Shown here: piece by piece, positions 1 to 11,700 of the stretch | How the letters are laid out: the number at the start of each line of letters is the position of its first letter | How positions within the stretch are numbered: position 1 is the stretch's first letter | DNA from: Klebsormidium nitens | Lineage: Eukaryota > Streptophyta > Klebsormidiophyceae > Klebsormidiales > Klebsormidiaceae | Length of the DNA stretch: 58,702 nt | NCBI GenBank assembly: GCA_000708835.1 | Contig: DF237499.1 | Span: 1 to 58,702, forward strand | Direction: 5' to 3' | Program-made: the position numbers and the translations under genes | Notes under the pieces: generated by a model | What the model saw: the letters and a program-made list of their open reading frames with translations, nothing else | What the model was told of the DNA's origin: nothing | The model's database searches: none

Positions 1-49
1 CCTTAATAGCTTGGGGTTGCAAAAAGGAAGAAGAAAACCTCGAAAAAGT

Positions 50-115
50 TGGACCTCTGCGAATCGAACTCAGGATCAGCCGAGCGTAGGCGAGCACGCT
101 ATCCACAGTAACCCA
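50..115 (-). tRNA. Degenerate tRNA-like / Pol III element
   Basis: On the minus strand the 3' half reads like a tRNA. A T-loop/B-box core (GTTCGATTC) is flanked by a short T-stem, and the acceptor 3' strand AGGTCCA is followed 2 nt later by a TTTTT run (minus strand of 43-47), a Pol III terminator. The 5' strand TGGGTTA can pair with the acceptor at six of seven positions if G-U pairs are allowed. The D-arm is shortened (GGATAG core only), and no clean five-pair anticodon stem with T at position 33 can be drawn. It could be a decayed tRNA gene, a tRNA-derived SINE head or chance. The isotype is not assigned. Confidence 0.3.
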
Positions 116-533
116 CTTGTGACTTGGCCGACTCCCGATTCAGTCTGGGAGATAGGGGTTTTATACCCCGACGCCCACTTTAACTTCAAGTTCAGGTGCC
201 ACTTTGTCTCCAATTGGGCCGAGCGCCCACTCCAAACAGATCCCAGCTCCTGCATGCGTTCTTTGTGCTGTTGAGGCATAGGCTTCCTCTGTCAACACTT
301 GCTCAGACAGTTTGAGCTTTACTTTCCGGTTCACATGCTCGGATCAAACAGCAGCGATTAGCTGGATCGCACATCACGGTGAGTCTGGTGGAGGTAATTT
401 CCTTGAAGAGTACTTCACAAGCAGGGGCCCGCAGCAATATCTCTGACATACGGTGGGAGGAAGTGTTTGAGTTGCTTGTAAGCAAATTGGAAAAGGACTG
501 TAAGTACACGGGAGCGTCGAAGGTAAAACTTAC

Positions 534-720
534 CGCCATTATCTCATTCACCAATCTTTCTGAGATGGTAATTCCTGCGCTCATACCAGTTGGTTTACCA
601 AGCGCTTGCACTTTGATTGAGATATACTTAACGCAATGCAGCAGGTCAATGAGAGTTCTGATGGTGGATAGCTTGCTGATGGGGCCCCTGGATACAGGCC
701 TGGGGCCATTACATTTAGGA
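534..720 (-). CDS. Possible internal exon, weakly Alba/RPP25-like (doubtful)
   Basis: A minus-strand open stretch is bounded by an acceptor (GATGCAG at about 721-727) and a strong donor (ATGGCG then GTAAGT, 528-533). It encodes a segment with KYISIKVQALG followed by GITISERL. That layout resembles the beta strand, ALG turn and helix of Alba-domain nucleic-acid-binding proteins. I could not assemble flanking exons into a full gene: upstream there is only an open frame towards 859, and downstream a possible piece near 300-400. If real, it would be divergent from the Myb gene that starts at 858. Resemblance is weak and the call may be wrong. The rest of 116-857 shows nothing I can name. Confidence 0.2.
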
Positions 721-857
721 CTGCATCTGTAGATGGAACCCAGCTCGCTATCCAAGAAAGAGTGGAGCATCCAAATCCTGCGCCCCTGATAAGCAATAGG
801 TGCTGCCTTTCTACAGACCCTATTGCCCCCAAGTTTCCCTCCCCTTGGGGTGCACCC

Positions 858-3800
858 ATGGTGGAGCCTTCAGGCCCATCGCTGCGCGACAGGTGGATGT
901 GGGAGTTTCTCTTGCAAGACCAAGCGACCCCTTATGCGGCTCTCACAATCCTGGGGGGCGCCCGCTTCCGAGCCCTCGCCCAGGACCCCGCCCTCAACCG
1001 CCTCCAGCTGCTGCGCCACCTTCAGGAGCAACTAGACAGGGGGCGCTTCGACCATGACACGCTGGCCGCGCTCGCGGGGTTACAAGCTCTGGCCGCCCGC
1101 CTCGAGGGGACCCCCGCCTGGCGCCCCGTCGTTCCGAGCCCCGAGCTCTATGGACGGGTCAAGATCGAGGTTGTGCTCCAGCATTTGCGCAAGGAGACGG
1201 CCGATTGGGCGGCGTTCGAGGAGAGCTTAAAGGAGCTGTTTCCTGAGAGCGTGCCCGACACGGAGGAGGAGCAGTGGGGGGGCCTGCAGAAAGCGCAGGA
1301 GGAGCTGTGGGCGGTGGCAGCCAAGCTGGCGCCCCCCCTGCAGGAGAAGATCGCAAAGCGGTATCCGCGCGCGCCCCTCGTGGCGGCGCTGCGCGCGTTC
1401 CTGGAAGCGGCGTGGGGGGCTGTGGGACCCCCGTATTTGCAGCTGGTGGCTGATGACATCAGCGGGGGCCGGTATAAGTTGGGTGGGGAGGAGGAGGCGG
1501 AGGCGCCGCAGGGGCTGGTGGTTACGATGAAAGAGCTGCTGGCGAGCTTCCCAGCCAAGGATGCACGGCGAGGTGGGGCATCCACGATCTGGATTCTTGT
1601 CTTGGTCGTTGGCTGATGTGTCAACTTTTATCTGAGCACTCACTGCATTCCCATAGTATCCAAGGGCATGCATGTTTGTGACTAATTCCCCCCCATGCGT
1701 TCAGAACCCTAAAACCATTAAATGCCCAGAATGAAATCAGAAAGTGCCCTTCGCTTGCTCCGAATCCTATTTGTGAAGCATAAGATAGATCTGTCCATCT
1801 TTTCCTTTGCCACCCATCAAACCCTAAATCTGTCAACTAGAATCGCATCGGACCTCTCTTTCAGCATCTGCTTCAGAACCCTAACTCCTCAATAAGCATC
1901 AACCCTTTAGTATATTTGTGCCTACCCCCAAATCATGAAACTTTTAAAATCAATGCCTTGCCCCACCTTTCGGGTGTGTGCGTGTGATTTGTACTCTTCA
2001 CAATGCCCCCTGCACGTGATCCCTCGTTCTTGCGCTTACCCTAAAACCCTAATTCTGCACTATTACGTTCACACGAGCCAGATTTTTCATGTGCAGCCAC
2101 ATGCCGCCTCCTCTTGCGCTGACAAAATCCAAAACATCCTTCCTCCCCAAAACCCTAAATCCTGATACCTTGCAGCCATGGAGGTGGGCACCATTGGCAG
2201 CTCTGGTCTACAGCGCAGCAAGAGGCGCCGCTTTTCGGGCGGCGAGCCCAGCCGGGCCCCAGCAGCAGCGGAGGTTCCGACACCGGTGGAAGTTCCTGTG
2301 GCGACGGAAGTGCGCGGGGAAGTTGACGAGGCCATGCCGGACCTGCCCAGCCCCGAGCGAGAGGACGAGCCCCCCAGGTGAGAAGGAACTTCAGCTTTGT
2401 CAAGTTGGCACAAGATATGCGTTCAATAGAAAATCTGCTGTTGATGTTGGCTTCCTGACGTGCAGAGCTCAGCTTTGAGCCAGGGCGCTTGTCTTTCCCT
2501 CCCTCATGCTCGCTATAAGGGAACCTGGCTACGTCGTGACGCTGAGTATCAACATCCAAACGAAGTCAAGAGTCATTTCTGCAGTGTCATACTGCCAGAA
2601 ACAAAAGGCAGGCGGGACCCCTCTTCCCCGTTGCTCTGAGAACCGCGCCTTCTTCATTGTGCTGCGGCATCCCTCATGCCCCCCCAACCTCCTTCTCTTA
2701 GCAAACCGCTTCTCCTCCCTTCTGTCTGCCCGCAGCTCCCTGCCTGCCCCCGACGCCGCTGCTGTGATCGACGACCTTCGGGAGTCGAGCCAGGCGCTGC
2801 GCCAAATGGGCCACGACCCCCTTCCAGCGGTGCTCGCGCAAGCGGGGGGTGCCCGCTCCACTAGAAAGGCCACCCGGGCTGCCACCGCAGCGGCGGCAAA
2901 GTCCGACGGTGAGCCAGAGGGGGAGAAAGAAGCAGCGATTCCGGAGGAGGAGGAGGGGGCGGGCGAGGAGCCGAGCCCCGAGACGCTGGCGCAGCGCGCG
3001 GCGGAGCGGGGCAAGGCCAAGATGAGCCTGATGGACAGGCAGGAGGGGGCACGCACGCTGGAGGTGAGGGCCGAAAAGGGAGGGCGCAAAAAGACCGCGA
3101 TTTTTTTGCCTTCTTCTGTTTTGATAAAAGGCTTTCAGTGCCGGATGATACATCAAGAGTCGGCCGAGACCAGGCTACCACCCAGGTAGTCCGCTCGTAG
3201 AGTAATCATCGTGTTGATTGTCGGGCCCTGACTTTTGTATGAGACTGATACGTTCTGAATGACAAGAAGCACGGAATGTCCTTTGAGATGCCAGAGTTGA
3301 ATTGTTCTCAACTTCAAGGTTCTGAAGAGTTGAGCTTCTGAAGTTCTCTGAGATACTTTCCATCGAGCTTCGCGATAAGACCACCCTGACATATACTGCT
3401 CATATCGTCGGTTTCTATGTGAAGTGGCACGCCTCACAAGTCGCCCATCTCATTGCAACCTCTCTCTGTGCCCTACGGACCAGACAGGAAGAACCCACAA
3501 GGTTGGTTGTAGGTCTGGGTTTTCCTGACGCACCTTCTACGTTCGTCTGAACATTCCTTTATGCTTGTACAAAGACACACCTCTTCTGCAAAGTATCTAA
3601 AAGAACCTCAAAAGGAGCCTTTTTCGTTTGCAGTGGACCGAGGAGGAAGACCCCATCGAGTCCACGCCAGAGGCTGGCGCCCGTCCCCCCCGGCTGCCGT
3701 CCCCAGGCGCGCGCGAGCCTCCTCCCGACAAGATTCGCAAGAGCGGGGAGGGCGCACCTAAAAGCACCCTCAAGTCGGGCAAGCCGCGGCGGCCCACCAA

Positions 3801-4656
3801 CCCGTGGCGGCCGGCCGAGGAGGAGGCGCTCCTTAAGGGAGTCAGAGAGTGAGCATCGATGCGGAGTTATCAGATGGCGTGACACAGCCTTTGCGTGAAA
3901 CCGGAGTTTTGTCAGAATCTGGTAGATTACTGTCAAGCAAACACTCATTGCTGACCTTCAGGTTGATACGTCGTTGTTTCTCATCAAAAGCTGAGGCAAT
4001 CAAACGATATTGAAACGGCGGCCGTACGTGAAAGTAGACAGATTCGTAAGTAAGGGTCGGATGGACAGCAGAAGTGAGAATCGAGGTGGCCACAGTTGGT
4101 GGGCGGTCTCCTTGAAACTTCACTACTCATGTCAAAACGCGAGGGATGTCTCCTTGAAATTTTGGTCACCTGCTGCTATTTCTATCGCGCATGATGGAAA
4201 AGATGTGATGATAAAGGAAGAAGTTAGCGGTACTTTGATGGGCCATGTGCTGCAGTCGGCTTTCTTCTCTGGGCCTTGAGAAGGATATGGTGCCCGGCCA
4301 TTATCGGATGAGGTCCTTTATTGCGTTGTACTAACATGGGTGTCTTGTGCAGGTTTGGAGAGGGCAAGTGGAAAAGGATCCTCACCGAATACGCCCATGT
4401 GTTTGAACGGCGCACTGGGGTGAGTGCTGCGCACCTAAATTGGAAACGAGAATCCGCAAACATCTGGAAAGCATTCAAGCGGGCTTGCGAACCAATTTTG
4501 CAACATGTCGAGAATCAGTCCAAGTACGTGTGGCCCTGTGTTCAGCCGCCCTGATTCTTGCGGAAGAGGATGGCAACTCACCTTTTCTCTCTCCTTGTGC
4601 AGGTCGACTTGAAGGACAAGTGGAGAACTCGATCAAAAGACCAAGATTTTCAATGA
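858..4656 (+). CDS. TRFL-type Myb (telobox) protein, telomere-repeat-binding-factor-like
   Basis: Six exons: 858-1572, 2176-2377, 2736-3063, 3634-3848, 4353-4419, 4603-4656. They give 526 aa, and all phases close. The N-terminus (WMWEFLL, then a leucine-rich helical stretch around LNRLQLLRHLQEQL) matches the conserved N-terminal region of plant TRFL3/TRFL6-like proteins. The middle is acidic and low in complexity. The C-terminus, about residues 472-520, is a single Myb/SANT repeat with W-x-EEEALL, GxGKWKRIL and the telobox signature VDLKDKWRT, split over exons 4-6. Plant proteins with this Myb type bind TTTAGGG-type repeats; function here is inferred from the motif. The start at 858 is the first ATG ahead of the conserved region. 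Intron 1 is full of telomere-type repeats, and a second in-frame ATG at 2178 begins exon 2. Confidence 0.8.
1705..2160 (+). promoter_or_regulatory. Cluster of telo-boxes in intron 1 of the TRFL-type gene
   Basis: AACCCTAAA-type motifs occur at 1705-1716, 1819-1830, 1877-1885, 2038-2053 (two units in tandem, CCCTAAAACCCTAA) and 2150-2160. Telo-boxes are known plant cis-elements, common near promoters and 5' UTRs of translation and cell-cycle genes, and are bound by telobox Myb proteins. The last copy lies 18 bp before the in-frame ATG at 2178. The block could therefore also be a second promoter for a protein lacking the first 239 residues. Confidence 0.55.
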
Positions 4657-5763
4657 ATTTTAGCCGACCAGCGAAGCAAGGGGTGTCGACAGATATGGTG
4701 TCTTCTATAGACGAAAGGTGCTATACACTAACCGGTTCAGGCTATCATAAAGGAACGGAGGAGTTCCCTGGAGATTGATCCGAAGTCTTAAATCTCGAGG
4801 AAGTTTGCAGATGCGTTGCGTGTGTGCGGCAAGATGCACATGACAAGATCCTGGGCTCTGTGAAATCGAAGTCCTCTGGGTTCGCCATCAATCCTGAGCT
4901 GGCATGCACTGCACTGCACTGCACTGCACCAGAAGATTTAGTCGAGGTGATTCGTGTGGGGCCTTGGCGCCATGCAACTGTCAAGTATATATGTCTTCAT
5001 ATCGCTTTGAATTTCTCCACGCAAAGTTTTCCGACGCGTTAGTGCGCGAGCGGCCATCGCAGGGCGCGCGCTCTGTAAAGCGGCGGTGATGCTAACTTCA
5101 AGTCACGGCGGACCGGACTGCTGAAACTTGAAAGCTTGAATTCTAGACCTTTGGATTGAAGATGCCTTGATACTATGGACGGTTGGATAATTTTGAGAGT
5201 TATCTCGGATGGGTCCAAATCAATTGTTCCAGCTCTAGTTCAAGCGCCAGCCTCCAGGCCGAGGTTTCTCATGTCCAACATGTATGATGATGTAACTTGT
5301 AACGCTTGGCGATCGCGTGACTGACAGCACTGCAGTGCGCACGCCATGCGTTACGTCGCACGGGAGGATGCTGGGACGGATTTTATAGGGGGCACCCAGC
5401 TCTGGAAATTGTGCCTCCTTGCTCACTTCTCCGGAAGTCAAGAACGGGCTCAAAGGCGCTTTCTTGCTGCAAGGCGCCCTCCTTGGTGAAAGGCGTGTTG
5501 CCTTCCTGTTCGGTTTGAGACTGGGTGCGGCTCCAACGATTGCTGCTGACGCAAGCAAGAGCAGGGGGCTTTGCACGATGGTAACGGTCGCTGTCGTTTG
5601 TGCATAAGAGAGCCCTTTGCTCTGATTAGTTTATGTGAGAGGGCTTGCACTACGAGCTGCTGTAGAACGCATTATAGCAGCTATACTAGTAGGCGGCCAG
5701 CTTTGATTGGAGCAACATCCTATTGTACAAACCGCAAAGGCTGTAGAGAAGGCATAAGAAGTC
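4657..5763 (+). promoter_or_regulatory. Spacer between the TRFL-type gene and RPB1
   Basis: About 1.1 kb between the Myb-gene stop and the RPB1 start codon. It must hold the 3' UTR of the first gene and the RPB1 promoter and 5' UTR. It contains a pentanucleotide microsatellite at 4906-4928. No convincing TATA box or additional gene is visible. Confidence 0.5.
4906..4928 (+). repeat. (GCACT)n microsatellite
   Basis: Four perfect GCACT units plus GCA, between the Myb gene and RPB1. A simple tandem repeat with no coding role visible. Confidence 0.9.
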
Positions 5764-8700
5764 ATGGAGCAGCGCTTTGAGTACTCGCCGGCAGAAGTGG
5801 CACGTGTGCGCACCGTGCAGTTTGGCGTGCTGAGCCCAGATGAGATCGTAAGTATCCTCAGTTTCTATGGGTTTATTTGTTCAGAAGGCGGTTCATGGAC
5901 ATCCGGGGCTGTGCGCATGATTTGCCATTAGCTTGTGATTCTGCGGCCTCTGAATCAGTTCAAGGCGAGGCTAGAGTGGATGAGGTATTGTACCAAAAAG
6001 TGTCCCGCAAAGTATTGAAACCAGGGTCGCTCATTGCATGAAAATGCTGACGCTTTGAGCATGGTTGTGAGTATCGTATGGACCTTCAATATTTTGTGTT
6101 GTACAGCCAATTTGCAATTGTCTGTTGGAGAGCAGCAAGATGATATGCGTGGGCTTGCTCTGAGCATGCTGATGTACTTTCATACCAGCTATTCGTGGGG
6201 CTGTCTGTCTTAACTGGCTGCTCGGCAGACCCCTTATCCTGGGCACCAACTCCGGTCATTGATGATTGCCCACTTTCTCATTCTGCTGGGTCAGAAACAC
6301 CTTTAGAAAGAAACTCTTAACTCTCAACATTGGCAACCCGACCCCATCCAAAATCAGACCCCTAAAACCCCTTTTTTCACAGCGCCGCATGTCCGTGGCG
6401 CTCATTGATTCTGGGGAGACGTATGAGCGCGGGAAGCCCAAGCATGGCGGCATGTCTGACCCGCGCATGGGCACAATTGATCGCACCCTGCGCTGCGAAT
6501 CGTGCGGGTGCGACAAGGCCGAGTGCCCAGGGCACTTTGGGCACATCGAGCTAGCGAAGCCAATGTTCCACATCGGGTTTCTCAAGACGGTGCTCAAAGT
6601 CATGCGCTGCGTGTGCTACAACTGCTCCAGGCTGCTAGCAGACCAGGTGGGGTTTGCGCTTGTCTTTCTTTCCTTTGGGGTTACCGTTTGAATCTTCGTT
6701 TTCTTGTGGGGTTTTGTTGGAAAGTTTTGAGGCAAAGTGAGCGGGTTTGCCATAAATTTTCAGCAATTTTTACTTTTCAGTCTGCGGGCTGGGTTGTGGT
6801 TCGTGCATGCCTGGAGTCATCCCAGGTTCACGGGTTGTTCCTTTGAAGTTCGTTCATTCTTTGCAGAACCCAACCTTCTGTAATTTGCTCACTGATCGCA
6901 GGCTTCGGCCAAACTGTGCCAGCTTTTCTCGCTAGCCCCTCTTTCCCTGCTACCGTTTGAAGACGCCACAGAATTTGTGTTGCTTGCTTTTTGCGCCCCT
7001 CTAATGCATCCCTCAGGTTCAGAAGGAACCACCTCTCAGGGTCGGGCCTCCATGCTCACCCTCTGCCATGTCTTTTCTTGCAGTCGGACTTCAAGTTCAG
7101 CCAGGTGAAGAAGATCCGCAACCCGCAGCAGCGGCTGCGCAAGATGATGGATCTTTGCAAGAAGAGCATCTGCGAGGGTAGCACCCAGGTAAAGGGCGTC
7201 GGGGACGACTTTCCTGAGGAGGACGGGGAACAGAAAGAGCATGCGGGGGGGTGCGGGTCGCTGCAGCCGAGCTTGAAGGTGGAGGGCATGAAGATCGTGG
7301 CGGAGTTCAAGCCCCCCAACAAGAAAGATCAGGACGAGGTGCAGCTGCCTGAGGCGGTGGAGCGCAAGCAAATCTGGTATGGGGACAAGGTAAGGGGCCC
7401 GGAGAAGCGTCGCTTCCTGTATAGTGGTCCGGATGGAGTTGGGAATTTTGGTGCTAATTTGGTGGGATTCTGACTTTTGTTGCGTAGATTGTGCAGTTGG
7501 TTTAGGAAAACAAGGTCGAATCTCTTGAAAGTTGAAACAGGGAGGCTCCTTAATGTAGTTTTAGAAGGCGCTGCCGTGCGCTTGCAAGATTGCTATCAAC
7601 TGCTTCGATGGATTCGATTGCACCATCAACAGATGGTCTGAGCCACTTTCGACCCTGGCTGTGAAGCGATTCATAGGTTTTCAACCTGACACCATCCTGA
7701 CTGCATGCATCTCATCCTTCCTTCAGGTCCAGGGCATTCTGAAGCGAATTAGCGACGAGGACTGCCAGCTGTTGGGGTTCAACCCCAAGTACGCACGGCC
7801 CGACTGGTTCGTCCTGAGCGTGCTCCCCGTGCCCCCGCCCCCTGTCCGGCCCTCCGTCATGATGTCCAGCAGCGCGCGCAGCGAGGTACGGGCTCGTTGC
7901 AAGCTGGCAGTTCTCATCGGAAAACCGAGTTGCTCTATTTCTCTCTTCCCATACAAAGCGTTTGTATCTTGTACGGGGCTTGAAAGGCTCCATTGCTTGG
8001 TTTGAGAGTATTATGCTTGCTGAAGGAATGAACACTCGAAAACAGGGATGTGTCCCCTCCACCAGCATGCCGGAGCTTCTAGCTGCGATCCGAGTCAGAG
8101 GCATGTGGGATCCGGGACGTTCTTTGGACCTTGAATACAGCTGTCATGGATTCTCTTGCGTATACAAAGTTGCAGGTTAGTTATATTCGTGATTCGGAAC
8201 ATCTACAAGAGCAACGGCCGTTCTGTTGCAGTAGTTCGAAACTTTCCTTACATAACCTGCTGTTGAACTTCCCATCCCCCCTCCCCGCAGGACGACCTGA
8301 CGCACAAGCTGATCGAGATTGTGCGCGCCAACAACAGCCTGCTGAAGCACGAGCAGAGCGGCGCACCCGCACACATTGTGAACGAATTCGTGCAGCTACT
8401 GCAGTTCCACATCGCCACCGTCATGGTCAACGACCTCCCCGGACTGCCCAGGGTGAGGCCCCCTGCTGGCTGGCTTGTTCCTGGCGCCTGTTTTTGCAGT
8501 TTGCCATTTTGTGAAATAGCTATTTGCCAGGGTGGCAGAGGTTGGATGTTTATCAACAAAGGACGGGTTGCTATCACGCGTTTGCAGAAAAACCGCCTTG
8601 CTTCTTGTAAGTATCTTCCTCATCCTTCTGGCCTTTCTTTCACTTCTTGCAGACGTGGTGTTGTAGCACATCAACACTAGACGGTGTTTAGCTCTCTTAC

Positions 8701-11700
8701 TCAGAGTACTTGAAAGTGAAGCTGTGTGGTTGTCACTGGAGCAAAGGGGTGCTTGCAAGTGAGGCTCGTCATAATCGCTCATGTATTTGTCGTTTTCGTC
8801 ACAGGCCCTGCAGCGTTCGGGCCGCCCCATCAAGTCGATCAGCCAGCGGCTGAAGGCCAAGGAGGGCCGCGTGCGCGGCAACCTGATGGGCAAGCGTGTC
8901 GACTTCTCGGCGCGTACTGTCATCACACCCGACCCCAACATTGGGATTGACATGCTCGGAGTGCCCTGGAGCATTGCGCTCAACATGACGTACCCAGAAA
9001 CGGTCACGCCGTACAACCGGGAGAGGTAAGGGTTTTCGCAAGGAGAACCGGGTCCTTGCACTCCGCACAATCTGCCAGTCACATCGTGCTTGTTAATGTC
9101 AGGGAGCCCTTAGGTAAGTGTCAGGCGAAACTGCTAGAAGCCAACATGAGATGTTTCAGCCGAGGCTGTGGTGTCGTGCAGCACCATTTCGATTCTGCCA
9201 TTCCCCTCAAAAAGGTAAATACAAGGAACGCTCTAGCATGGACGGGCCGACCAGTTTGATTCCGTGAAACGCCACTGACGAACCACGTGTTGCTCACAGG
9301 CTGGCTGAGCTGGTGGAGAACGGCCCTCACCCGCCCCCCGGCAAGACGGGCGCCAAGTTCATCATCCGCGAGGACGGCCACCGGCTGGACCTGCGGTACC
9401 TCAAGAAGAGCAGCGACCGCCACCTCGAGCTGGGCTACAAGGTGAGCGGGTCCAACGGTGCCCCTCGCCCCGAATGTTCCGCGTGCGCATGTCTAAAGTG
9501 GCGCACTAGAAAAGGCCCTCCTTCGTTAGGTCTCCAAGTGGTGGAACGAAGGCACTCCAAACCAGTTCTTTGTTTTGGCGCTGCTCGTCAAGGTCGACAG
9601 TTTTGGTTTTCGAAACGAAGGAGCAGTTCCCGAAGCGTAGGCCATTCTATCTAGTACCCTTAATGCAAGATTCTCGCCCGCTGGTCTCCGGACTGTCTCA
9701 CACGCCGCTTTCAGTCCCACTTTCCCGCGAGAAAGCTGGTCAACTCCTCACAATCCGAACCCCCGCCCTCCGCTCGCAGGTGGAGCGGCACCTGTGCGAC
9801 GGCGACGTGGTGCTGTTCAACCGGCAGCCGTCGCTTCACAAGATGTCCATCATGGGCCACCGCATCAAGATCATGAACTACTCCACCTTCCGCCTCAACC
9901 TCTCCGTCACCACGCCCTACAACGCCGACTTTGACGGCGACGAGATGAACATGCACGTGCCCCAGACGACGGAGACCAAGGCCGAGATCCAGGAGCTCAT
10001 GATGGTGCCCAAGTGCATCGTGTCGCCACAGGCGAACCGGCCGGTCATCGGGATCGTGCAGGACACGCTGCTGGGGTGCCGCAAGATCACCAAGCGCGAC
10101 ACCTTCATTGAGAAGGTAGGTGGGGGTGACAAACTTTGGGCGAGTTTCATCTGGCTTGATAGGAGTTCTGTAGGTTGGGCGAGTGTCATCTGGCTTGATA
10201 GGAGTTCTGTAGGTATTGTTGGTTGTAGATTTCAGAAGGTTAGTGAAAGATGCCCGAATCAAATCAGTTAGCGTTTTCGAAAGCTGGAAGACATATTCCC
10301 GTCATCTCTTTCGCGTTTTTGGACAATTTGAGGCCGACATGTGTCTGCTTGAGGTCGAGATTTTAAGGGTCAAGGAGATTTGGCAAGAGAGTAGGGTGGA
10401 ATCAGCAGAATGATTTCTCCTAGGTTTGCAGATGGGGGTTTGTTCGCTTTTCATGTGCGTTGGCGAATCTCTCAGGGGAGAGTCCCCCATAAGACGCCAG
10501 CAGCCGTTTTGTGACTTCAGGAGATCCTTCTGCCGAGGAGCTGCCTGAAGGCTTTTGCCCCTTCTTCTGCAGGACCTGTTCATGAACATCCTGATGTGGA
10601 TGGAGCACTGGGACGGCACGGTGCCCATCCCCACCATCCTCAAGCCGCGCCCGCTCTGGACCGGCAAACAGGTGTTCACACTCATCATCCCAGACGTTAA
10701 CCTGATTCGCTTCTCGGCGTGGCACCCGGACGGCGAAACGGGCGACATCTCAGTGGGCGACACCCAGGTGCGCATCGAGTCGGGGGAGCTGCTGTCGGGC
10801 ATCCTGTGCAAGAAGACGCTGGGGACGTCGGGGGGGAGCTTGATCCACACCATCTGGTGAGCCCGCTGCTTCGCCTGCTTCATTGCCTGTGCAAGCTTGG
10901 TTTTGCTTGAAGCATGTGCGGAACGTGCCTCGGGCGTTCATTTGACGCCGTAGCGTTGTCCGAAGACACTGTTCATCGTGCTTCAAACTCGTCCGAGGTG
11001 GAAAAGCCCAACTTTTTCCAACTTGAGTGCAGACGGCCCGTCCTTCTTCCTACTTGTCACTATTGAGGACTGCGGTATCTGAATTTGCATCTGCTCTCTT
11101 CGGCGCTCTGTCTCTGTTCCATCGTTAAGATTCAAGGAGCAACGAAAGAATGAAAAGATTGCTCATTGCCCTTAATATCTGCTCCGAGTCAAAATGCACC
11201 ACCGGTCAACACCAAATTCAAAATGAGTCTTTTTCTTGTTGCAGGGAGGAGCACGGCCCCGACGCGGCGCGCAGCTTTCTGGGGCAGTGCCAGTGGCTGA
11301 CGAACCACTGGCTGCTGCAGCAGGGGTTCAGTATTGGAATTGGGGACACTATTGCGGACGCAGGGACGATGGAAACGATCAACCGCACGATTGCGGGCGC
11401 CAAGGAGGAGGTGAAGAACCTGATCAAGCAGGCGCAGGAGAAGCAGCTGGAGGCGCAGCCGGGGCGTACGCTGCTCGAGTCGTTTGAGAACAGGGTCAAC
11501 CAGGTGAGGCTGGTGTGGAAAGGTGGTAGTTGATTGTGTGCGAGCAGGCTCGTTTGGTTTGGGCTCATAGGTGCTGATGGTTTCGTAAATTTGCGACGTA
11601 TCAGGGAGTGGTTAATCTGTACAAGCGACGAGGTTCGAGAGGCTGTTTGTTGAAGCGAGAAGCGTCCTTGAGAGCTCAAAAGCTCTTTCAAGGAACTAAG

